A stretch of DNA of 8,927 nt from Deferribacteraceae bacterium (GTDB lineage: Bacteria > Chrysiogenota > Deferribacteres > Deferribacterales > JAISNW01). Below are positions 1 through 5,895 of this stretch, piece by piece. The notes beneath the pieces were generated by a model. That model worked only from the letters and a program-made list of their open reading frames with translations, was not told the DNA's origin and did no database searches. The first letter of the stretch is position 1, and every line of letters begins with the position of its first letter. The stretch is from positions 1-8,927 of the forward strand of contig JAITWF010000036.1 in NCBI GenBank assembly GCA_031285415.1. The letters are read 5' to 3'. Position numbers and translations under genes: made by a program.

Positions 1-5
1 ATGTA

Positions 6-90
6 GCGCAAGGCGGCTTTTTAAAACTAAACCGGAGTGTACATAGAAGTACATGAGGATTTAGTTTTAAAAAATAACGCAGCGATACGC
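6..90. repeat. Long imperfect hairpin element (R0)
   Basis: A perfect 14-bp inverted repeat (18-31 with 60-73, arm tttttaaaactaaa) encloses a second hairpin: 38-42 pairs with 49-53 around a 6-base loop at 43-48. Between them C33 pairs with G58, and a symmetric 3x3 internal loop (34-36 GGA against 55-57 GAG) can form tandem G-A/A-G pairs. The flanks 6-17 and 79-90 can pair further with four mismatches, separated from the main stem by a 5-base bulge at 74-78. The element sits just upstream of the first gene of the operon. The organisation looks like a dispersed intergenic repeat or structured RNA leader. No other copy is in the window, so its family status is inference. Confidence 0.6.
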
Positions 91-118
91 AATATAAATA
101 GCTTTTAAAGGGGTATTA

Positions 119-541
119 ATGCGAGCGTTACGAGTCTTCTTATGGTTCTTTATAGTAATAGCGATAATGCTGATCATCGGTTCATTCAGCAAAAAAGATA
201 GCAGTGGTTCCTTAGAGATGTTGATAGTGGCTGCCATAATATGGCTCGGAATGATGTTATTATACAGCCTTATAACGGCTATAGTTACAAGAATATGGGA
301 TATACAGCTAAAGAGAAGGTATATGAGCAACTCACGACTTTGGAAGGATAAAGCGTTTATGGCATCGATCTTCTTAGTCGCCGCAATCTATTGGGGTACA
401 TACAACTATATATTCGCCTACGAATGGTTCTATTACGTGCGTGCGTTTCTAGTATTTTCACTTGTATACACATGCAGACGGTCTTATCTATTCAAAATGC
501 CTAATAAAGACGCCGATATATACATGACAGGAATGCAATGA
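119..541 (+). CDS. Small multi-pass membrane protein, function unknown
   Basis: I do not recognise this 140-residue protein. It has about four hydrophobic segments (residues 4-22, 33-56, 79-98 and 103-118), so it is probably an inner-membrane protein. Basic stretches near 58-68 (RIWDIQLKRR) and 119-126 would lie on the cytoplasmic side. No catalytic or binding motif is visible. The ATG is preceded by AAAGGGG (107-113) with 5-base spacing, which supports this start. A TATAAA at 93-98 could be a -10 box, but I see no -35 box at the right distance. Its stop overlaps the proA start by ATGA (538-541), so it is the first visible gene of the plus-strand operon. Confidence that it is a real gene is high because of the RBS and overlap. 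No function is assigned. Confidence 0.8.
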   Translation: MRALRVFLWFFIVIAIMLIIGSFSKKDSSGSLEMLIVAAIIWLGMMLLYSLITAIVTRIWDIQLKRRYMSNSRLWKDKAFMASIFLVAAIYWGTYNYIFAYEWFYYVRAFLVFSLVYTCRRSYLFKMPNKDADIYMTGMQ

Positions 542-1722
542 ACGAGATCTTCTCTACCGTCAATAGAGCCTCTGAGATATTGCGAATAGCTCCACGTTCG
601 GTGCGTGAGAAGGCGATCCGCCGTATTGCAGAGCTGATAACGTTAAAAGAGGTAGAGATTCTGGCGGCAAACCGTACAGATATCGATAATGCGCACAGCC
701 TATCCCCTGCAATGGTCGATAGGCTAACGCTTAACAGCAAACGGCTTGCAGATATCTGCGCAAGCCTTGAATCGATCGCCTCTCAACCTGACCCTGTAGG
801 GGAGATCTTAGGTGGGCATACCCATCCGAACGGCATGCGTATCTCAAAGGTGCGTGTGCCATTGGGCGTTGTGGGGATAATATACGAATCTCGCCCGAAT
901 GTAACGATCGACTGCGCCGCCCTCTGCCTCCGCTCTGGCAATGCATGCATACTGCGAGGGGGGAAAGAGGCGATAAACTCGAATAAAACCCTTGCCGCTA
1001 TAGTATCAGAGGCGTTATCGTACGTCGGACTACCTAAGGGGGCTGTGGTACTATTAGACGATCCAGATCGCTCTAAAATGCTCACCCTTATTCAGGCTGT
1101 CGGCTCGGTAGACCTCATAATACCACGTGGGGGCGAAAATCTAATTAAATTCGTGACAGAAAATGCACGTGTGCCTGTAGTAAAGCACGATAAGGGGTTG
1201 TGCCATATCTATGTGGATAGCTCCGCCGACTTCGCAAGCTCGATAGAGATAATAAATAATGCAAAGGTGAGCCGCCCAAGCGCATGCAACGCCGTTGAGA
1301 CGGTGCTTGTACACGCCGATATTGCAGATACCTTTCTGCCGCAGCTCTATGAAAATCTTAAAACATCTGGCGTCACGATCGTAACCGACGCCGATTGGTC
1401 TACCGAATATCTTAGCCTCACAGTAGCCGTTAGAGTGGTCGAGAATATTAATGCGGCGATAGCGCATATAAACAAGTACGGCAGTGGGCATTCAGACGCT
1501 ATTCTGACTGAAAACTATTCAAACGCTCAAGATTTCCTGAATTTAGTAGACTCCGCCTGTGTTTACGTGAACGCCTCCACAAGATTCACCGATGGTGGCG
1601 AGTTTGGACTAGGTGCCGAGGTAGGGATCAGCACGCAGAAGCTCCACAGCCGTGGGCCTATGGGGGCGTACGACCTCACCACATATAAATATATGGTATA
1701 CGGCAGTGGGCAAACACGTTAG
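538..1722 (+). CDS. proA: Gamma-glutamyl phosphate reductase (glutamate-5-semialdehyde dehydrogenase)
   Basis: ProA catalyses the NADPH-dependent reduction of L-glutamyl-5-phosphate to glutamate-5-semialdehyde, the second step of proline synthesis, in the cytoplasm. Visible family motifs are GVVGIIYESRPNVT (110-123), LRGGKEA (139-145), the catalytic-cysteine motif KVSRPSACNAVET (243-255, nucleophile Cys250), YVNASTRFTDGGEFGLGAE (from about 343) and a C-terminal SRGPMGAYDLTTYKY. The length is 394 residues against about 417 in E. coli. The missing residues fall in one place, between GVTIVTDAD and WSTEYLSL (about 278-293), where the E. coli enzyme has roughly 20 more. The ATG start overlaps the upstream stop (ATGA) and has AGGA at 529-532 with 5-base spacing. 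The partner gene proB is not in the window. Confidence 0.97.
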   Translation: MNEIFSTVNRASEILRIAPRSVREKAIRRIAELITLKEVEILAANRTDIDNAHSLSPAMVDRLTLNSKRLADICASLESIASQPDPVGEILGGHTHPNGMRISKVRVPLGVVGIIYESRPNVTIDCAALCLRSGNACILRGGKEAINSNKTLAAIVSEALSYVGLPKGAVVLLDDPDRSKMLTLIQAVGSVDLIIPRGGENLIKFVTENARVPVVKHDKGLCHIYVDSSADFASSIEIINNAKVSRPSACNAVETVLVHADIADTFLPQLYENLKTSGVTIVTDADWSTEYLSLTVAVRVVENINAAIAHINKYGSGHSDAILTENYSNAQDFLNLVDSACVYVNASTRFTDGGEFGLGAEVGISTQKLHSRGPMGAYDLTTYKYMVYGSGQTR

Positions 1723-2344
1723 TCGAATCTGTTTATTTGGCGGCACATTCAACCCGATCCATATGGGGCATTTAGCCTTTGCTCAGAGCGTTCAGCGAGA
1801 TTTTCAGTTAGATGAACTAATTCTTCTGCCGTCGAAGATCCCCCCTCACAAAGATGTATTGGGGGCGACACCACTTGATCGATATAAGATGGTCGAGCTT
1901 GCAGTTAAAGCGTTAGGTGCTGGTTTTGCCGCCTCTGATTACGAGATAAATGCAGAGGGCGTATCGTACACCTATAAAACTATCAAGCATTGGCGCACCT
2001 TACACCCCGATTCAGCCCTATTCTTCGCCGCTGGCAGCGATATATTCAAGAGTATCGGCACATGGGGGAGCTGGGAGTCGCGCTTTTTTCTAGCCCACTT
2101 CATAATAGTGTATAGAGAGGGGGTCTCCTTAGACGAGATGATAGCGGCGATCCCCCAAACCCACCTCCCTCGAATAAAGAGCGTATACGAGCCTGCCACA
2201 TTTAGCGATAAGTTCGGCAGCATTTTATTATACAATATGCCTCCTGTGCCGATCTCTAGCACGCATATACGGGTGAATATTGCGCAGGAGCGGCTTCCAG
2301 AGGCCGTGTACAACTATATAGTGGAGAATAAGCTATACATATGA
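1706..2344 (+). CDS. nadD: Nicotinate-nucleotide adenylyltransferase
   Basis: NadD adenylates nicotinate mononucleotide with ATP to give deamido-NAD in NAD synthesis. It is a cytoplasmic HIGH-family nucleotidyltransferase. Seen from the chosen start (212 residues): the ATP-binding GGTFNPIHMGH (12-22), PSKIPPHK (42-49), LDRYKMVELA (57-66), SYTYKTI (87-93), GSDIF (110-114) and the C-terminal ISSTHIR (183-189). I place the start at GTG 1706, which puts the GGTFNP motif about 12 residues from the N-terminus as in the family and overlaps proA by 17 bases. An in-frame ATG at 1652 would add 18 residues of proA-overlapping sequence unlike NadD. No strong Shine-Dalgarno is visible, so translation may depend on coupling to proA. 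The stop overlaps ybeY by ATGA. Confidence 0.95.
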   Translation: MGKHVSRICLFGGTFNPIHMGHLAFAQSVQRDFQLDELILLPSKIPPHKDVLGATPLDRYKMVELAVKALGAGFAASDYEINAEGVSYTYKTIKHWRTLHPDSALFFAAGSDIFKSIGTWGSWESRFFLAHFIIVYREGVSLDEMIAAIPQTHLPRIKSVYEPATFSDKFGSILLYNMPPVPISSTHIRVNIAQERLPEAVYNYIVENKLYI

Positions 2345-2778
2345 AGATACTTCTAGACAATGAGGACTTAAAGGGCAACTACGAGAGCTTTAATGAGGCG
2401 TACTTTCAATCTATTATCGATACGATAGCAGAGTACGTTGAATTTGAGGGCGATTCAGAGCTATCGATCGTGCTGACAGACGATGAGTCGATCGCAAGCA
2501 TGAATCAGCAGTATCGCAATAAACCAGAGGCGACCGACGTCCTCTCATTCCCGATGGAGGAGGAGTTTATGCTCGGCGATATCGTGATCTCTTTGGATAC
2601 GGCGGCTAGGCAGGCGCAGGAGGCGGAGATCGATATCGAACTCGAGACTGCATTCCTATTCATTCACGGCTTTCTGCACCTATTAGGCTACGATCACGAA
2701 ACCTCCGACCTCAACGCCACAGAGATGTTTGATCTGCAAGAGGAGATCCTTCGGGATTGGGTTAAGAATGACAAATGA
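2341..2778 (+). CDS. ybeY: Endoribonuclease YbeY (rRNA maturation factor)
   Basis: YbeY is a zinc-dependent single-strand endoribonuclease involved in 16S rRNA 3' maturation and ribosome quality control. The 145-residue protein carries the hallmark HGFLHLLGYDHE, with zinc ligands His109, His113 and His119 in the H-x3-H-x5-H spacing of UPF0054. Upstream it has the conserved NQQYRNKPEATDVLSFP (about 55-71) and LGDIVIS (78-84). The length is typical of the family. The ATG overlaps the nadD stop (ATGA at 2341-2344), and the nearest purine-rich site (GGAG, 2323-2326) is rather far away, which suggests translational coupling. Its end overlaps the xerD start by 11 bases. In many genomes ybeY sits by ybeZ or era. 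The nadD-ybeY-xerD order here is less familiar to me. Confidence 0.96.
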   Translation: MKILLDNEDLKGNYESFNEAYFQSIIDTIAEYVEFEGDSELSIVLTDDESIASMNQQYRNKPEATDVLSFPMEEEFMLGDIVISLDTAARQAQEAEIDIELETAFLFIHGFLHLLGYDHETSDLNATEMFDLQEEILRDWVKNDK

Positions 2779-3658
2779 TGTTGCCATCAGCACCTTCTGC
2801 CACTACCTCTCCTACGAGCAGGGGCTTGCAGATAATAGCATAATGGCGTATAGGCAGGACGCAGAGGAGTGGGCGCAGTTTCTGAAGGGGAAACCGTTTA
2901 TAGAGGCTGGGATCGAAGATCTTCTAGTCTATATGGGCATTATGCGCCGTAATGGACTATCTATAGAGACGACACTTCGCAGATTATCAGGGCTGGGGCA
3001 GCTTTACGACTTCTTCCTGAAAGATAAACTAATCAATAAAAATCCCGTCGAATATATCACTAAACCGCAAAAGTGGGATAAACTGCCGATCTTTCTAAAC
3101 TATGACGAGGTTGATAAACTGCTGGCAGCTCCCGATAAGGGTACTATATCAGGATATAGAGATAGCCTTATATTAGAGACGCTCTACGCCTCTGGGATGA
3201 GGGTATCAGAGATCCTTGGCGTGATGATAGCTGATATCGATTTTAAACGTGGGCTTATCAAGGTGAAGGGGAAGGGGTCGAAGGAGCGGTATGTGCCGCT
3301 ATATAAAGAGTTGACGGACAAACTGTATCGATGGCTTCCTGCACGGCACTCAGACTTTGTAAAATCATCCGATCCTGGCTGGTTATTCCTGAATAGACAG
3401 GGGGGGCAGCTCTCACGCCAGCATATCTGGCAGATGATCAAGGAGTGCTGCGAGGCGGTGAAGATCCCTAATAATATATCGCCGCACACGCTACGGCACT
3501 CATTCGCCACACATCTATTAAGCGGTGGGGCGGATCTGCGTACAATACAGATCTTTCTAGGGCATGAAAGTATCGGCACTACAGAGATCTACACACACGT
3601 CACAGATGATAGGAAGAGAGATGTGCTTTCGCAATTTCATCCACGGTTAAAAAAATAG
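2768..3658 (+). CDS. xerD: Site-specific tyrosine recombinase XerD
   Basis: This is a 296-residue tyrosine recombinase of the XerC/XerD type, which acts at dif to resolve chromosome dimers during division. The N-terminal SAM-like DNA-binding domain (about 1-90, NSIMAYRQDAEEWAQFL) is followed by the catalytic domain. All six catalytic residues are visible: Arg145 (ASGMRVSE), Lys169 (KGKGSKE), His240 and Arg243 (HTLRHSFATHL), His266 (LGHESIGTT) and nucleophile Tyr275 (IYTHV). I favour XerD over XerC because of GADLR, YTHV and the FHPRLKK tail, which resemble E. coli XerD more. The start is ATG 2768, since the upstream in-frame ATG at 2729 would add 13 residues inside ybeY. It is the last gene of the operon. 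The housekeeping length and full catalytic set argue against a phage integrase. Confidence 0.9.
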   Translation: MTNDVAISTFCHYLSYEQGLADNSIMAYRQDAEEWAQFLKGKPFIEAGIEDLLVYMGIMRRNGLSIETTLRRLSGLGQLYDFFLKDKLINKNPVEYITKPQKWDKLPIFLNYDEVDKLLAAPDKGTISGYRDSLILETLYASGMRVSEILGVMIADIDFKRGLIKVKGKGSKERYVPLYKELTDKLYRWLPARHSDFVKSSDPGWLFLNRQGGQLSRQHIWQMIKECCEAVKIPNNISPHTLRHSFATHLLSGGADLRTIQIFLGHESIGTTEIYTHVTDDRKRDVLSQFHPRLKK

Positions 3659-3699
3659 GTGATTGTCTACATAACGACCAAAAAAACGCTACGCACATC

Positions 3700-3820
3700 C
3701 ACTCTCCCCTTGAGGGAGAGTCGAAACACGAAGTGTTTCGGTGAGGGGTTTGCAGGGATCGGCATCTACCCCTCCCCGAAAAAATAGTTATTTTTTCGAC
3801 CCTCCCTCAAGGGGAGGGTG
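3700..3820. repeat. Head-to-head pair of R1 palindromic units (R1a)
   Basis: Two R1 units face each other across an 18-base spacer (3750-3767). The left unit has an 8-bp stem actctccc/gggagagt (3701-3708 with 3714-3721, loop CTTGA) and then cgaaacac/gtgtttcg (3722-3729 with 3733-3740, loop GAA), ending gtgaggggt. The right unit is the reverse: accccTCCCC, an AT-rich stem cgaaaaaata/tattttttcg (3777-3786 with 3789-3798), then accctccc/gggagggt (3799-3806 with 3812-3819, loop TCAAG). The outer ends form terminal inverted repeats of about 27 bases with a few mismatches. Base changes between units keep both stems paired. It occupies most of the 249-base gap between xerD and the tRNA, which holds no gene. 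Confidence 0.85.
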
Positions 3821-3861
3821 TATAATCGGTCGCTAAATATATAATTATTTAAAAAAATAGC

Positions 3862-3890
3862 TTGCAAAAAAAAGTAACCTATAGTATAAA
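3862..3890 (+). promoter_or_regulatory. Sigma-70-type promoter for tRNA-Arg
   Basis: A TTGCAA (-35, 3862-3867) and TATAAA (-10, 3885-3890) are separated by exactly 17 bases. A start about 6-8 bases after the -10 would lie near 3897, about 11 bases before the mature tRNA 5' end at 3908. The overlapping TATAGT at 3880-3885 is a less well spaced alternative. Confidence 0.65.
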
Positions 3891-3907
3891 CATCACTCGT
3901 TAATAGT

Positions 3908-3984
3908 GCGCCCGTAGCTCAACTGGATAGAGTGATTGACTACGGATCAATAGGTTGGGAGTTCAAGTCTTCCCGGGCGCGCCA
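3908..3984 (+). tRNA. tRNA-Arg (anticodon ACG)
   Basis: A complete 77-base cloverleaf with the CCA end encoded. The acceptor stem is GCGCCCG/CGGGCGC (3908-3914 with 3974-3980), discriminator G3981, CCA 3982-3984. The D arm is GCTC/GAGT (3917-3920 with 3930-3933, one G-U pair). The anticodon stem is ATTGA/TCAAT (3935-3939 with 3947-3951) around loop CTACGGA, giving anticodon ACG at 3942-3944, presumably edited to ICG to read CGU/CGC/CGA. The variable loop is AGGTT. The T arm is GGGAG/CTTCC (3957-3961 with 3969-3973, one G-U) with loop TTCAAGT. The 3' end is only 6 bases from the stop of the convergent DUF502 gene, and I see no terminator between them. Confidence 0.97.
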
Positions 3985-3990
3985 TCTTCT

Positions 3991-4611
3991 CTACTTAATC
4001 TTAATATCAGTAAAGTTCATCAGCCCCACAGAGATCACAAACTTAACACCCTCTTCCACACTTATCGGCACATCTGTGCATTTCGACACCGGTATTACAG
4101 TGATAAATCCAGAGGTTGGGTTCGGTGCTGTAGGGATAAATACATTATAGCACGGCTCTGGTATATGTCTAGATAGCACAACCTGCGAATCACGCACCAC
4201 AAAGCCGATACACTGCGTATCCGTTCCCAGAAAGTTAACCATCACCACCTTCTGAAAGTTATCCCCAGACGAGCCGATAGAATCAACCATCTGCTTGATA
4301 GCGGTGTAGATCGTATTTACGAACGGTATATTGGCGGCGGTCTTATCCACCAAACCGATCAGAAGTCTGCCCACATAGATCCTCGTCAGCAGCCCCAATA
4401 TAAATATAAATGTGAGGAATACCACAACGGTGATTATCCCCACAAGTGGCTCTGGCAGCTCCACCTGCGCCATCCCTGTTACCTGCTCCACAAGTGGGGT
4501 AAGGTTAGATACTATAAGCCCATATAGGAATCTTAATATGTAAAACGTCACGACGAGCGGTAGTATAGCCACGATACCGGTGATAAATATGTTACGAATC
4601 TTTTTGTTCAA
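3991..4611 (-). CDS. DUF502 family membrane protein
   Basis: This 206-residue protein matches the DUF502 family, relatives of plant COV1/LCV proteins, whose bacterial function is not settled. Two membrane segments are visible at about 8-33 (FITGIVAILPLVVTFYIL) and 54-80. After them come PFVNTIYTAIKQMVDS (96-111) and FIPTAPNPTSGF (158-169), the two stretches most typical of the family. The C-terminal part is probably a cytoplasmic or periplasmic beta-rich domain. The start is TTG at 4611, giving MNKKIRNIFITGI, which fits the family N-terminus; AGGA lies 7 bases upstream. Its 3' end nearly touches the convergent tRNA gene. It lies 147 bases after the FlgT_N-like gene, separated by the R3 repeat pair, so shared transcription is uncertain. 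Confidence 0.88.
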   Translation of the reverse strand: MNKKIRNIFITGIVAILPLVVTFYILRFLYGLIVSNLTPLVEQVTGMAQVELPEPLVGIITVVVFLTFIFILGLLTRIYVGRLLIGLVDKTAANIPFVNTIYTAIKQMVDSIGSSGDNFQKVVMVNFLGTDTQCIGFVVRDSQVVLSRHIPEPCYNVFIPTAPNPTSGFITVIPVSKCTDVPISVEEGVKFVISVGLMNFTDIKIK

Positions 4612-4666
4612 TGTAAAATCCTATAATTATTCTATTCCCCGAGATTATCCAAAAGCCCCCTAATCA

Positions 4667-4737
4667 CGTCACTGCGGACTTGATCCGCAGTCCAGTATAA
4701 ATAATTTCTGGATTGCGGCTCGGAGGCCGCAATGACG
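4667..4737. repeat. Head-to-head pair of R3 palindromic units
   Basis: The left unit (4667-4695) is cgtc, stem actgcgga/tccgcagt (4671-4678 with 4684-4691, loop CTTGA), then ccag. The right unit (4708-4737) is the reverse complement type: ctgg, stem attgcggc/gccgcaat (4712-4719 with 4726-4733), then gacg. A 12-base AT spacer separates them, and the two units can also pair with each other into one long hairpin. Compared with the copy at 5842-5870, stem position 2 changes from a T-A to a C-G pair in the left unit, and stem position 8 from A-T to C-G in the right unit, both preserving pairing. It fills the gap between the DUF502 gene and the FlgT_N-like gene. Confidence 0.88.
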
Positions 4738-4758
4738 GAAATGCGAAGGGGAATTATT

Positions 4759-5895
4759 TTACGGATAAACCTGTATCTCCGTCTCGGTAAAGCTTTTCAC
4801 CTTATATCCGTTTGAGCTGATAATAGTTGCGAGGTAGAGCGTTTTCTCTGGATAGCTCAGCGTTAACGCCCCGGTTCCCTGCTCCTTCACATCCAGCACC
4901 CAGCTGAGGTTCTTTATCATATCACGGAATTCGTTCATCTTATGCACGCTAGAGTTTCCAACCAGAGCCACACGGATCGTCTTCTCGTTTGCCCCAAGCA
5001 CCTTCACGGCGACGTTTGAAGCGACCTGCGAGCTACTTTTATTGGCGAGGCTTTTAGCGAGGTTATAAGCAGCGGCCTCGAGCGTCGCCCCCTGTCCTCT
5101 GCCTGTCATCGAGCCTGTAGCGAGGATCGACTTTTTGCCGTTCTTATCACCGATAATTCTATAATCCACTTCGCCATCTACAATCTTGAAGTTCACCTTT
5201 GTATATCCGACGTTCTGCCCCTTATCGATAACCTTCACCTTGCCAACCAAGATCGTGCCAGCCATAAACTGTGACACGAGTGAGCGCACCGTCGCCATAT
5301 CGTTCTTCTGTGCTGCGGTGGCAAGCTGTTTCGATAGCTCTGGCGACGCCTCCATAGCGATATCCATCACCTCAAAACCACGATCGATTAGGTCGTTTAT
5401 GAGCTGTTCGCTGAATGAGTGCGACTCCTCGGCTGTGCCATCGGGTAGCATTAGCGGCATATATATGGCGATCTTCGTATTCATTGCAAAGTTGCCCATC
5501 GCATTTTGGGATTTCGTAGGGTCGACCGTTACCTTCGCCTGCACCCAGTATGTATCGCCATCTCGACCCTGATCGAGTACTTTAAAATCAACGACACTGC
5601 CTTTAATTTCGGTTTTAGCACTCTCATCGAGCAGTTCGGCGTTATGGATCACAGATGAAACGCTAACCTTCACCTGCGCCGCCTCCTCCATCGCCGCCCA
5701 TTTGGCACGAGATTCCGCCTGAATCCTAGCGGAGGCGACGTCGTCACGCACTATGATAGATTCGCCAACGGTCTCGACCGTCACATTTGCGGCAAACGCT
5801 GGCAGTGCAAATAATAGATAGATCATTACGACACAAATACTCGTCATTGCGGACTTGATCCGCAATCCAGAATTTAGATATACGGTTTCCTTCAT
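4759..5895 (-). CDS. Secreted FlgT_N/LPP20-like protein, possible flagellar or envelope assembly factor
   Basis: A 378-residue exported protein. Residues 20-35 are a hydrophobic signal-peptide core ending LPAFA, with likely cleavage after Ala35. Residues 37-125 resemble the FlgT N-terminal/LPP20 type domain (ETVGESIIVRDDVASARIQA, then an Ala-rich helix, then a YWVQAKVTVD strand). Residues 138-290 look like a TolB/CsgG-type alpha/beta domain (TKIAIYMPLMLPDG; ILATGSMTGRGQGATLEAAA), and about 303-378 is a small alpha/beta domain. The ATG at 5895 overlaps the upstream stop (ATGA) and has GAGGTG at 5901-5906, 5 bases away. Residues 9-18 (SGLRIKSAMT) are encoded by an R3 palindrome, making the n-region unusually long. 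Met17, inside the repeat, is an alternative start but lacks an RBS. The flagellar role is inferred from domain resemblance. Confidence 0.8.
   Translation of the reverse strand: MKETVYLNSGLRIKSAMTSICVVMIYLLFALPAFAANVTVETVGESIIVRDDVASARIQAESRAKWAAMEEAAQVKVSVSSVIHNAELLDESAKTEIKGSVVDFKVLDQGRDGDTYWVQAKVTVDPTKSQNAMGNFAMNTKIAIYMPLMLPDGTAEESHSFSEQLINDLIDRGFEVMDIAMEASPELSKQLATAAQKNDMATVRSLVSQFMAGTILVGKVKVIDKGQNVGYTKVNFKIVDGEVDYRIIGDKNGKKSILATGSMTGRGQGATLEAAAYNLAKSLANKSSSQVASNVAVKVLGANEKTIRVALVGNSSVHKMNEFRDMIKNLSWVLDVKEQGTGALTLSYPEKTLYLATIISSNGYKVKSFTETEIQVYP
5842..5870. repeat. R3 palindrome inside the signal-peptide coding region
   Basis: A 29-base R3 unit in the same orientation as the left unit at 4667-4695. 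It has an 8-bp stem attgcgga/tccgcaat (5846-5853 with 5859-5866) with a CTTGA loop, flanked by cgtc and ccag. It lies in frame within codons 9-18 of the minus-strand gene at 4759-5895, just upstream of the hydrophobic core. Confidence 0.9.

Noticed and set aside
67..330. Minus-strand open frame overlapping the first plus-strand gene
   Set aside because: Opposes an ORF with a good RBS and operon linkage; its hydrophobic pattern mirrors the membrane segments on the other strand.
1652..1705. Upstream ATG at 1652 as the nadD start
   Set aside because: It would overlap proA by 71 bases and add 18 residues unlike NadD N-termini; GTG 1706 fits the family better.
3777..3798. AT-rich hairpin with T6 in its 3' arm as the terminator of the xerD operon
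   Set aside because: The T tract is inside the stem rather than after it, and the hairpin is explained as stem 2 of an R1 unit.
3834..3851. AT-rich palindrome (taaata-6 bases-tattta) downstream of xerD that might be a dif site
   Set aside because: The 6-base spacing is dif-like, but the arms are only 6 bp of pure A/T and lack the GCATAA/TTATGTTAA core of known dif sites. Chance is likely in such AT-rich sequence.
2768..3984. Tyrosine recombinase next to a tRNA gene as a genomic-island boundary
   Set aside because: The recombinase has XerD length and motifs and is locked in a housekeeping operon. No duplicate of the tRNA 3' end is visible, and the next genes are not mobile-element genes.
5186..5572. 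Plus-strand open frames opposite the FlgT_N-like and CsgG-like genes (also 5913-6164, 6094-6474, 6748-6942)
   Set aside because: They are antisense to genes with leaders, overlap coupling and recognisable domains, and have no independent support.
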